DNA of 6,337 bases from Alphaproteobacteria bacterium (GTDB taxonomy: Bacteria; Pseudomonadota; Alphaproteobacteria; UBA6615). How positions within the stretch are numbered: position 1 is the first letter of the stretch; each line of letters begins with the position of its first letter. A program made the translations under genes and the position numbers. The stretch spans positions 1 through 6,337 of the forward strand of contig JAQWSA010000052.1 of NCBI GenBank assembly GCA_029243445.1, given 5' to 3'. Below are positions 1 through 6,337 of the stretch, in pieces. Under the pieces are notes generated by a model, which saw nothing but the letters and a program-made list of their open reading frames with translations, did not search any database and was not told the DNA's origin.

Positions 1-1
1 A

Positions 2-964
2 GCGACGTTTATAGTCATAGGTATAGGGCTGCTTTGGGCTATGACTGGAACGTTAAATCTCTATGATTTATCGCAAAGGATTCCCCTAATAGAAAATTCG
101 CGTCCCGTTTTGGCGGCTTTGGCTTTCTTGACAGTAGGAATATCTCTAAAATTAGCTCTATTTCCATTGCATTTATGGCTGCCAAATGCCTATGCATATT
201 CTCCCGGGGTTGCCAGTGCTTTTCTCGCTGGTACAGCCACTAAAGTGGCTATCTATCTTTTACTTAGATTCTTTTTTACAGTATTTGGTGGTGTTGAATT
301 TTTTCAAAGCACCCCCTTACCTGAAATTCTTTTTGTTCTCTCATTACTGGCTATGTTTGCTGCTTCTATTGTAGCCGTTTTTCAAAGCAATATAAAACGA
401 ATGCTTGCTTATTCAAGTGTAGCACAAATTGGCTTCATTACTCTTGGGATTAGTTATGCAACAGAGATTGGACTGACTGGCGCTATTGCTCACATGTTTA
501 ATCATGCCATCATGAAGGCAGGTCTGTTTTTACTCATTGGTGCTGTGATGTTTAGATTGGGATCAGTTAAAATTGAAGACATGGCAGGTATTGGACGTAA
601 GATGCCATTTACGATGGCAGGTTTTGTAATACTAGGCTTAAGCCTATTGGGGGCTCCAGGAACTGTAGGGTTTATAAGTAAATGGTATTTAGCCTTGGCT
701 GCACTGCAGGAAGGTCAGTGGTGGGCAGTTGCTCTTATAGTCGCAGCATCTTTAGTCACTATGCTGTATATTGGTAGGGTGGTTGAGGTAGCCTATTTCA
801 GGGAACCAACTAATAAAATTAATCAATTAAGAGAGGTCCCATCATCAATGCTTATTCCTGCATTCTTGTTAGTTGGAGCAGCAGTATATTTTGGTTTTGA
901 TACTTCTTTATCTGTTGGATTAGTGCAGCATGTTGCCTCCTCACTCATCAACGCAGCATATTAG
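2..964 (+). CDS. MrpD-like monovalent cation/H+ antiporter subunit (first paralog), 5'-truncated by window edge
   Basis: This is an inner-membrane subunit of the proton-translocating antiporter family (MrpD/MnhD, NuoM/NuoN). The frame is open to the left edge, with 13 codons before the first in-window ATG (41). That Met sits inside a conserved family segment (GIGLLWAMTGTLN), so the gene starts upstream; 320 residues are visible, and I judge roughly 180 are missing against a usual length near 500. Numbering from that Met, the ion-path lysines are K37 (SLKLALFPLHLWLP), K68 (GTATKVAIYLLLR), K159 in a helix with H151 and H155 (HMFNHAIMKAGLF), and K214 (GFISKWY). SNIKRMLAYSS (116-126) matches the NuoM-type loop. 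The helix-5 glutamate lies off the window. The gene ends in TAG, 8 bases before the next gene. The MrpD-like assignment is firm; whether the ion is Na+, K+ or only H+ cannot be told. Confidence 0.93.
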   Translation, partial: ATFIVIGIGLLWAMTGTLNLYDLSQRIPLIENSRPVLAALAFLTVGISLKLALFPLHLWLPNAYAYSPGVASAFLAGTATKVAIYLLLRFFFTVFGGVEFFQSTPLPEILFVLSLLAMFAASIVAVFQSNIKRMLAYSSVAQIGFITLGISYATEIGLTGAIAHMFNHAIMKAGLFLLIGAVMFRLGSVKIEDMAGIGRKMPFTMAGFVILGLSLLGAPGTVGFISKWYLALAALQEGQWWAVALIVAASLVTMLYIGRVVEVAYFREPTNKINQLREVPSSMLIPAFLLVGAAVYFGFDTSLSVGLVQHVASSLINAAY

Positions 965-968
965 GTGA
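963..968 (+). promoter_or_regulatory. Shine-Dalgarno site that fixes the GTG start of the second antiporter paralog
   Basis: AGGTGA matches the anti-Shine-Dalgarno end of 16S rRNA and overlaps the TAG stop of the preceding gene. The AGG core lies 7 bases before the GTG at 973, a normal spacing. A GTG at 966 in the same frame class runs into TAG at 972 within two codons, so 973 is the supported start. The overlap with the upstream stop codon suggests translational coupling. Confidence 0.7.
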
Positions 969-972
969 AGTA

Positions 973-2487
973 GTGAGTCCAAATAATATCATTATTGCAT
1001 CTCTTCTGATACCGACTATAGGTGCCATATTAATTTGGTTATTAGGTCGACAACAAAATATTCGCGAGACCGTTACTTTAATAACTTCAGTTTTATTATT
1101 CTCTAATGTAATTCAGATTTTACCCGGTATAAGTAATGGTGACCGACCAGAGCTATTGCTGTTAAATGTTGCTCCAGGTTTAGAAGTAGCTTTTCAGATT
1201 GAACCGCTTGGAATGCTTTTTGCCTTAATAGCTTCCTTTCTATGGATTGTTAATTCACTATATTCAATTGGTTATATGCGAGGTAACAAAGAACCGCGGC
1301 AAACCCAATTTTATGTTGCATTTGCGGTGGCCTTGTCAGCTACTATGGGAATTGCATTCTCTGGGAACCTATTTACTCTATTTATATTTTATGAAGTTCT
1401 GACTTTAAGTACCTACCCATTAGTAGCTCATCATGGTGACCCAAAAGCTCGAACAGGAGGACGTATTTACTTAATTATGTTGCTGGGTACCTCCATATTA
1501 TTTTTTATTCCGGCAATCCTTTGGACTTCTAGTTTAGCAGGCACCCTAGATTTTAAACCAGGTGGTATTTTGTCCGGAAAGGCAGATGCAGTCACTACTG
1601 GTTTTTTGCTGGCCTTATTCGCTTTCGGTATTGGCAAAGCTGCCTTGATGCCGCTCCATAAGTGGCTTCCTAGTGCTATGGTGGCGCCAACTCCTGTTAG
1701 TGCGCTATTACATGCTGTTGCTGTTGTTAAGGCCGGAGTTTTTACTATCCTTAAAGTATCAGTATATATATTCGGTTCTGAGCACCTTCTTGCTACAGGT
1801 GCTTCTGAATGGCTAGTTTATTTAGCTACTTTCTCAGTTTTAGCAGCTTCTATTATTGCTTTAACTAAGGATAATTTGAAAGCAAGATTGGCTTATTCTA
1901 CTGTAAGTCAACTAGGCTATATAGTACTCGGTGCGGCGATTGCTACTCCTCTAGCCTTAGTTGGAGCAGGAATGCATATCTTGATGCACGCTTTTGGTAA
2001 AATAACACTTTTTTTTGTTGCTGGAGCAATCCATACGGCTACGCATAAGACAGAAGTTAGCCAACTAAACGGTATCGGTCGCGCAATGCCCTTTACGATG
2101 GGAGCTTTTTTTATAGGGGCTTTATCGATTATAGGGCTACCTCCTTTAGGAGGAGCTTGGAGTAAGATGTATATAGCTCTTGGAGGAATGGATGGAGGTT
2201 ATTGGTTTGTACTTGCAGCGCTAATGATCAGTTCATTGCTAAACATAGCGTATTTGATGCCAATTGTTATAAGGGCATTTTTTCGACCTGTTGATAAAGA
2301 AAATAACAGTACGGACTTAGCACAAATAGATAACGAATTTAATTATATGCTGCGAAATCGTTTGGCCGAAGCACCCTGGTTTTGCGTGATACCTTTGTGT
2401 TTTACTGCCGTTGCATGTTTTATATTATTTTTTGCCCCTGATGCAGTTGAACAGCTTCTAAATGGAATGTTAGAGAGGCCGTTATGA
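973..2487 (+). CDS. Proton-conducting antiporter subunit, MrpD/NuoL-NuoN type (second paralog)
   Basis: This is a complete 504-residue polytopic inner-membrane protein of the complex I/Mrp antiporter family. Hydrophobic helices run throughout except a polar cytoplasmic-looking loop near 439-465. The family residues are present: E141 in the helix-5 motif FYEVLTLSTYPLV, K222 (GIGKAALMPLHKWLP), the stretch APTPVSALLHAVAVVKAG (238-255) with H247 and K253, K303 in NLKARLAYSTV, K343 with H335 and H339 (HILMHAFGKITLF), and K398 (WSKMY). The APTPVSALLHA segment resembles NuoL more than NuoM. Translation starts at GTG, supported by a good Shine-Dalgarno site. The stop overlaps the next gene by 4 bases (ATGA). 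The family assignment is firm; its place in the complex beside the other two paralogs is inferred. The symbols mrpD, mnhD and nuoN are all used for such genes, so none is given. Confidence 0.93.
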   Translation: MSPNNIIIASLLIPTIGAILIWLLGRQQNIRETVTLITSVLLFSNVIQILPGISNGDRPELLLLNVAPGLEVAFQIEPLGMLFALIASFLWIVNSLYSIGYMRGNKEPRQTQFYVAFAVALSATMGIAFSGNLFTLFIFYEVLTLSTYPLVAHHGDPKARTGGRIYLIMLLGTSILFFIPAILWTSSLAGTLDFKPGGILSGKADAVTTGFLLALFAFGIGKAALMPLHKWLPSAMVAPTPVSALLHAVAVVKAGVFTILKVSVYIFGSEHLLATGASEWLVYLATFSVLAASIIALTKDNLKARLAYSTVSQLGYIVLGAAIATPLALVGAGMHILMHAFGKITLFFVAGAIHTATHKTEVSQLNGIGRAMPFTMGAFFIGALSIIGLPPLGGAWSKMYIALGGMDGGYWFVLAALMISSLLNIAYLMPIVIRAFFRPVDKENNSTDLAQIDNEFNYMLRNRLAEAPWFCVIPLCFTAVACFILFFAPDAVEQLLNGMLERPL

Positions 2488-2765
2488 GTGATAATCATTA
2501 CAATAGCGCCGAAGATAAAACCTCTATTCCTGCTGGTTGGTTAGCAAAGAAAATCAATTCTACTATGATTATATGGGTTTTATCAGTAATCTGTGTATTT
2601 TTATTTATAGCCGATTTCATTATTCACCGCCATGCAGAGATGGGAGTTGATGGATATATTGGTTTCTATGGAGTTTACGGTCTCATAGGTAGTATCTTTC
2701 TTGTTTTTCTAGCTAAACAGATTAATAAGATTTTAAAGCGGCCAGAGGATTATTATGATGATTGA
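2484..2765 (+). CDS. Small two-helix membrane protein of the antiporter operon (93 aa, function unknown)
   Basis: This short protein has no known biochemical role. Two hydrophobic helices are visible, about residues 28-47 and 58-77. Lysines before helix 1 (AKK) and after helix 2 (AKQINKILKR) suggest both ends face the cytoplasm, with a short outer loop. Notable residues are the acidic D44 inside helix 1, the HRH motif at 48-50, FYGVYG at 61-66, and a C-terminal tail RPEDYYDD (86-93). From memory, small proteins with the same D...H-H, FYxxYG and RxEDYYD pattern accompany multi-MrpD clusters in other proteobacteria; this needs a search to confirm. The start has GAGAGG at 2473-2478, 5 bases upstream, and overlaps the previous stop as ATGA; its own end overlaps the next gene by 11 bases. 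Such tight coupling suggests a fixed-ratio accessory subunit of the antiporter. It does not resemble MrpC, E, F or G. Confidence 0.85.
   Translation: MSDNHYNSAEDKTSIPAGWLAKKINSTMIIWVLSVICVFLFIADFIIHRHAEMGVDGYIGFYGVYGLIGSIFLVFLAKQINKILKRPEDYYDD
2744..2749 (+). promoter_or_regulatory. Shine-Dalgarno site for the third antiporter paralog, inside the preceding gene
   Basis: AGAGGA lies within the end of the 93-residue gene, 5 bases before the ATG at 2755 and 8 before a second in-frame ATG at 2758. Both spacings are workable, so the true start may be either, changing the protein by only one Met. The site explains how the third paralog is translated despite overlapping the upstream stop at 2763-2765. 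Confidence 0.6.
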
Positions 2766-4455
2766 TTTTCCTCCAGGATTAATACTGATCTTAGGGGCCT
2801 TAATGGTGCCGTTTCTACAAGGTTATTTACGAGGCATATATCTATTAGCTTTGCCTGTTGTGTCAGCAGTTATGCTCTACAATTTACCTGATGGCAGTCA
2901 TTTTGCTATTACTGCTTTTGGACAGCAATTAGAACTTTTACGGGTAGATCCGCTATCCAGAATATTTTGTTATGTGTTTTTGATCGCGATCTTCTTAGGT
3001 ATAATTTATTCTTTGCACCTTCGCGCAATAGAAGAACACTTGTCAGGATTAATTTATTCTGGAGCAGCTATTGGTGCTGTTTTTGCGGGCGATCTCATAT
3101 CACTTTTTGTTTATTGGGAACTCACGGCAATATCATCAGTTTTTTTAATTTTAGCCCGGCGCACCCCAGAAGCCCTGGCAGCGAGCATGCGATACCTTAT
3201 GATACAGGTTGGGTCGGGTGTGCTATTATTAGCCGGTTTAATTATACGCTGGAATGAGACCGGTTCTATAGCATTCGGTCATATAGGACTGGAATCTTTT
3301 AGCGGAGTTTTAATATTTATAGCATTTGGTATTAAAGCAGCATTTCCTCTACTACATAACTGGTTACATGACGCATACCCACAAGCTACTCCAACTGGAA
3401 CAGTTTTACTTTCGGCATTTACGACTAAGCTAGCCATCTACGCTCTAGCAAGGGGTTATGCAGGTACTCAGGAGCTTATTTGGATTGGAACAATTATGGC
3501 TGTATTTCCGATCTTTTTTGCTGTTATTGAGAATGATCTACGTAGAGTGCTCTCGTACAGTCTTAATAACCAATTAGGATTTATGGTTGTAGGTATAGGC
3601 ATTGGAACTGAACTTGCTTTGAATGGAACTGCCGCTCATGCTTTTTCTCATATTATATACAAAGCCTTACTATTTATGTCGATGGGGGCAGTTTTACATA
3701 GAACAGGCACTGTTTTAGCTAGTGAACTTGGTGGCTTATATAAGACAATGCCCTTTACAAGTATATTTTGTATTATAGGGGCGGCCTCAATATCAGCATT
3801 TCCTTTATTCTGTGGGTTTATCAGTAAATCAATGATACTTTCTGCCGTAGCTTATGAAGGGCATTATTGGGTATGGATGTTGTTACTATTGGCTTCGGCT
3901 GGCGTAATTCACTATTCTGGGGTTAAAGTTCCTTATTTTGCATTTTTTGCAAATGATTCTAAAAAACGACCAAAGGAAGCTCCTTTAAATATGTTGATTG
4001 CCATGGCACTAGCCTCAATTCTTTGCATAGGAATTGGTGTTTGGCCGTCTTCTCTTTTTTATATTTTGCCATTTGAAGTGAATTATGTTCCATATACCGA
4101 TTCACACGTTCTATCGCAGATTCAACTCCTCTTTTTTTCGGCTCTTTCCTTTGCCGTATTAATAAAAACCGGTTTATATCCAATTCAATCACGATCAACA
4201 ATTTTAGACTCAGACTGGATTTATCGCCGTTTAGCTACATCTATTCTTACTTCGATCACAAATGCGGTACTCAGATTACATAGTAATCTTTTTGACGTAA
4301 CTATCTTACGTGTGCGCCGTTTAGTTGATCAGCTTTATAAACATCATGGACCTCAAGGTATCTTAGCAAGAACCTGGCCGACTGGCAGTATGGTTTTGTG
4401 GGTAGCAATATTTCTTGGTATTTATCTTCTATTATACTTTATTAAAAATATATAA
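2755..4455 (+). CDS. MrpD-like Na+/H+ antiporter subunit with C-terminal extension (third paralog)
   Basis: This is a complete 566-residue inner-membrane antiporter subunit, about 60 residues longer than the second paralog. The core shows E122 (YWELTAISSVF), K194 (FGIKAAFPLLHNWL), K225 (AFTTKLAIYALARG), K303 with H295 and H299 (HAFSHIIYKALLF) and K358 (GFISKSM). The loop that reads IKR or LKA in its neighbours is DLRRVLSYSL (261-270), with Arg where they have Lys. After the core comes a polar, helix-forming stretch (about 475-540) that holds LDSDWIYRR (484-492) and many arginines. It is followed by WPTGSMVLWV and a last membrane helix (about 545-563). I recall this tail from alphaproteobacterial proteins annotated as Na+/H+ antiporter subunit D. 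The start overlaps the 93-residue gene. Family certain; the transported cation and the role of the tail are unknown. Confidence 0.93.
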   Translation: MMIDFPPGLILILGALMVPFLQGYLRGIYLLALPVVSAVMLYNLPDGSHFAITAFGQQLELLRVDPLSRIFCYVFLIAIFLGIIYSLHLRAIEEHLSGLIYSGAAIGAVFAGDLISLFVYWELTAISSVFLILARRTPEALAASMRYLMIQVGSGVLLLAGLIIRWNETGSIAFGHIGLESFSGVLIFIAFGIKAAFPLLHNWLHDAYPQATPTGTVLLSAFTTKLAIYALARGYAGTQELIWIGTIMAVFPIFFAVIENDLRRVLSYSLNNQLGFMVVGIGIGTELALNGTAAHAFSHIIYKALLFMSMGAVLHRTGTVLASELGGLYKTMPFTSIFCIIGAASISAFPLFCGFISKSMILSAVAYEGHYWVWMLLLLASAGVIHYSGVKVPYFAFFANDSKKRPKEAPLNMLIAMALASILCIGIGVWPSSLFYILPFEVNYVPYTDSHVLSQIQLLFFSALSFAVLIKTGLYPIQSRSTILDSDWIYRRLATSILTSITNAVLRLHSNLFDVTILRVRRLVDQLYKHHGPQGILARTWPTGSMVLWVAIFLGIYLLLYFIKNI

Positions 4456-4497
4456 GTAATTGTATTATATATATATTATATAATAATTATCCCTATT
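4456..4497 (+). promoter_or_regulatory. A/T-rich gap with possible promoter for the ABC transporter gene
   Basis: This is the only real intergenic gap in the window: 42 bases with just 5 G or C, including 28 pure A/T bases at 4463-4490. A perfect -10 hexamer TATAAT sits at 4479-4484, but no convincing -35 box lies 16-18 bases upstream. A start from it would leave a leader of only a few bases. In so A/T-rich a tract TATAAT can arise by chance. The preceding operon has no GC-rich hairpin with a U run here, so readthrough into the next gene is equally possible. Confidence 0.3.
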
Positions 4498-6318
4498 ATG
4501 AAAACTTTACATAAAAACAAAGACAATTTTGCTTCGGGTAAAAAATGGAGCGTTATCCGTAAATTATTACCCTATTTGTGGCCTGACGGTCAGTGGGAAA
4601 TGAAGTTTAGAGTAGTTATCGCAATAATACTTTTAATTTTAGCAAAGATAGCTACTGTTGCAGTTCCTGCAGTTTTTGGAAAAGTAGTTGATTTACTAAG
4701 GCCTTTAGAAACTCAAGAAGTCATCTTACCTGTAGCACTTCTAATCGGCTATGGCTTGCTTAGGGTAGGCCAACAGGCATTTGCAGAATTACGTGATTTT
4801 GTATTTGCGAGGGTAGGTCAAAGAGCTATTCGTCATATAGCCCTCATTATTTTTCGTCACCTTCATAGTTTGGCATTACATTTTCATCTAGATCGTCAGA
4901 CTGGGGGGTTGAGTAGGGCTATAGATCGGGGAATTAAGGGTATAGATTTTTTACTTCGATTTATGTTGTTTAATATACTTCCCACTCTTGTAGAGATTAC
5001 TCTAGTTTGTGGCATATTATGGTCTTTATTTGGATTTATATTTAGTTTTATTACGCTAGTAACTGTAGTTATCTATATTACCTTTACACTGCTATTTACC
5101 GAATGGAGACTAAAATTTAGGAGGGCTATGAATGAAAGTGATAACGAGGCAAACACAAAAGCTATCGATAGCCTGCTTAATTTCGAGACTGTAAAATACT
5201 TTGGTAACGAGGAGCATGAGGCAGAAAGATATGATACATCACTGATACGTTATGAACATGCGGCTGTAAAAAGCCTTACTACCTTATCTTTATTAAATGT
5301 TGGGCAAGGCATAATTATTGCTTTTGGTCTTACTGTTTTACTTATTTTAAGTGCAAAACGGGTATCTATCGGAGAAATGTCGATAGGGGAGTTTGCAGCT
5401 GTTAATTTATATATGATGCAGCTATTTCAGCCCCTAAATTTTCTAGGGTTTGTTTATCGTGAAATACGACAATCGCTAGTAGATATGGAGTATATGTTTG
5501 GGTTGCTGGAGGTTGAACGTGAAATTAAAGATATTACTGGAGCTAAGGATTTATCAGTAAGTTATGGAGAAATACGTTATGAGAACGTTTCTTTTTCCTA
5601 TGATAAAAACAGAGTAATATTGAAAGACCTTAATTTTGAAGTTTCGGCTGGCCGAAAGGTAGCGATAGTTGGCGCATCTGGAGCTGGTAAGTCAACTATT
5701 TCACGCCTACTATTCAGGTTTTACGATATTGATGAAGGGAAAATAACTATAGATGGACAAGACATTAGAGATATAACGCAGTCTAGCCTTCGTGAATCAA
5801 TAGGGGTGGTGCCTCAAGATACAGTTTTATTCAACGACACTATTTATTACAATGTTCAATATGGTAGACCAACGGCTACTCCGTCTGAAGTAGAAGCAGC
5901 AGCCCGCATGGCCCATATCCATGATTTTATTATAAGTCTGCCTGATGGTTATAACACAAAAGTGGGCGAACGCGGTCTAAAATTGTCAGGAGGCGAAAGG
6001 CAGAGAGTTTCCATTGCGAGGACAATTCTAAAGCAGCCAATGATATTATTATTTGATGAAGCAACCTCGGCCCTTGATACAAACACTGAACGAGAGATAC
6101 AAAAATCATTAGATGATGTTTCGGCTAATCGCACCACACTTATTATTGCCCACCGTTTGTCTACAGTAGTTGATGCGGATGAAATATTAGTACTTGATGG
6201 AGGATCAATTATTGAGCGCGGGCGCCATAATGTGTTGCTAGCTGCTAAGGGTGTATATGCCTCTCTATGGGCTCGTCAACAAGAGGTTGAAAAGCGTAAT
6301 ATGGATAAACTGATATAA
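4498..6318 (+). CDS. atm1: Atm1/ABCB7-type ABC exporter, fused permease and ATPase half-transporter
   Basis: This complete 606-residue inner-membrane half-transporter works as a homodimer. The family exports glutathione-linked sulfur compounds or glutathione-metal conjugates, serving iron-sulfur homeostasis and metal detoxification. The permease domain (about 36-330) carries the Atm1 signature: TEWRLKFRRAMN (201-212; R204, R208, R209), SLLNFETVKYFGNEEHE (225-241), LLNVGQ with N267 and Q270, and REIRQSLVDME (321-331). These cover positions that bind glutathione in characterised Atm1 proteins. The ATPase domain is intact: A-loop Y368, Walker A GASGAGKST (392-400), Q-loop Q440, X-loop GERG (490-493), signature LSGGE (496-500), Walker B ILLFD with E521, D-loop SALD (524-527) and H-loop H552. 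The ATG at 4498 is kept because family-like sequence (KLLPYLWPDGQWEMK) begins soon after it; no Shine-Dalgarno site precedes it, unlike the upstream genes. There is no mitochondria-style presequence. Confidence 0.95.
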   Translation: MKTLHKNKDNFASGKKWSVIRKLLPYLWPDGQWEMKFRVVIAIILLILAKIATVAVPAVFGKVVDLLRPLETQEVILPVALLIGYGLLRVGQQAFAELRDFVFARVGQRAIRHIALIIFRHLHSLALHFHLDRQTGGLSRAIDRGIKGIDFLLRFMLFNILPTLVEITLVCGILWSLFGFIFSFITLVTVVIYITFTLLFTEWRLKFRRAMNESDNEANTKAIDSLLNFETVKYFGNEEHEAERYDTSLIRYEHAAVKSLTTLSLLNVGQGIIIAFGLTVLLILSAKRVSIGEMSIGEFAAVNLYMMQLFQPLNFLGFVYREIRQSLVDMEYMFGLLEVEREIKDITGAKDLSVSYGEIRYENVSFSYDKNRVILKDLNFEVSAGRKVAIVGASGAGKSTISRLLFRFYDIDEGKITIDGQDIRDITQSSLRESIGVVPQDTVLFNDTIYYNVQYGRPTATPSEVEAAARMAHIHDFIISLPDGYNTKVGERGLKLSGGERQRVSIARTILKQPMILLFDEATSALDTNTEREIQKSLDDVSANRTTLIIAHRLSTVVDADEILVLDGGSIIERGRHNVLLAAKGVYASLWARQQEVEKRNMDKLI

Positions 6319-6337
6319 AGAAATAGAAAGAAAAATA

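Noticed and set aside
186..374. Plus-strand open frame of 62 codons inside the first antiporter gene
   Set aside because: The hydrophobic translation merely mirrors the T-rich codons of the membrane helices in the real frame.
2967..3257. Plus-strand open frame of 96 codons in another frame of the third antiporter gene
   Set aside because: It overlaps the E122 helix region of a conserved protein; the translation is cysteine- and arginine-rich without any domain pattern, so it is a shadow frame.
3959..4201. Minus-strand open frame of 80 codons inside the third antiporter gene
   Set aside because: It is fully antisense to a well-conserved coding region; its translation is rich in charged residues with no recognisable family, and it fits a chance opening.
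2..4455. Assignment as a respiratory complex I segment (nuoL, nuoM, nuoN)
   Set aside because: The first and third proteins carry MrpD-like motifs (HMFNHAIMKAGLF, GFISKW/GFISKS), and the small gene between is not nuoK or nuoJ; an Mrp-type cluster fits better, though only the upstream genes can settle it.
4456..4493. Rho-independent terminator after the third antiporter gene
   Set aside because: The only symmetry is made of A/T pairs with mismatches, and no GC stem followed by a U run is present.
4600..4602. Alternative start of the Atm1 gene at the internal Met35
   Set aside because: Although purines precede it, residues 17-35 (WSVIRKLLPYLWPDGQWEM) already look like the family's N-terminal part, so the ATG at 4498 is preferred.
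5949..6137. Minus-strand open frame of 62 codons over the ATPase motifs
   Set aside because: It lies antisense to the LSGGE/Walker B region, where conserved coding limits stop codons on the other strand.
6319..6337. Terminator or promoter in the last 19 bases
   Set aside because: The A-rich tail shows no inverted repeat and is cut by the window edge, so nothing can be supported.

Overview
The window is an AT-rich, tightly packed, single-strand stretch of bacterial DNA that is almost wholly coding. It holds five genes, all on the + strand. Low GC, many Atm1-specific residues, and a cluster of several MrpD-type antiporter subunits with a small two-helix protein wedged between them suggest an AT-rich alphaproteobacterium, plausibly a host-associated Rickettsiales- or Holosporales-like lineage. 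The taxonomic guess is inference from gene content and base composition, not from a marker gene.

Layout. Positions 2-964 are the 3' two-thirds of a first MrpD/NuoM-like antiporter subunit, cut by the window edge. Eight bases later a GTG-started second paralog follows (973-2487, 504 aa). It overlaps by 4 bases a small membrane protein of 93 aa (2484-2765), which overlaps by 11 bases a third, longer paralog (2755-4455, 566 aa). This one has a C-terminal extension ending in an extra membrane helix. These four genes look like part of one translationally coupled operon encoding a multi-subunit cation/proton antiporter of the Mrp (Mnh) type; the other subunits would lie upstream, outside the window. 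After a 42-base, nearly pure A/T gap comes a complete Atm1-type (ABCB7-like) half-transporter of the ABC superfamily (4498-6318, 606 aa). The last 19 bases are A-rich and hold nothing I can identify.

How the genes work together. The three large subunits share the antiporter fold of complex I NuoL/M/N and MrpA/D. In all three, four lysines line up, with the same 31-residue and 55-residue spacings inside the pairs. A complex with three such modules side by side could couple proton movement to Na+/K+ movement or to another energy source across the inner membrane. The Atm1 protein is functionally separate. By family it exports a glutathione-linked sulfur compound or metal/glutathione conjugate, and it may be transcribed from its own promoter in the A/T tract or by readthrough from the antiporter operon.

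No RNA genes, mobile elements, CRISPR arrays or convincing terminators were seen. No non-coding stretch exceeds 42 bases.
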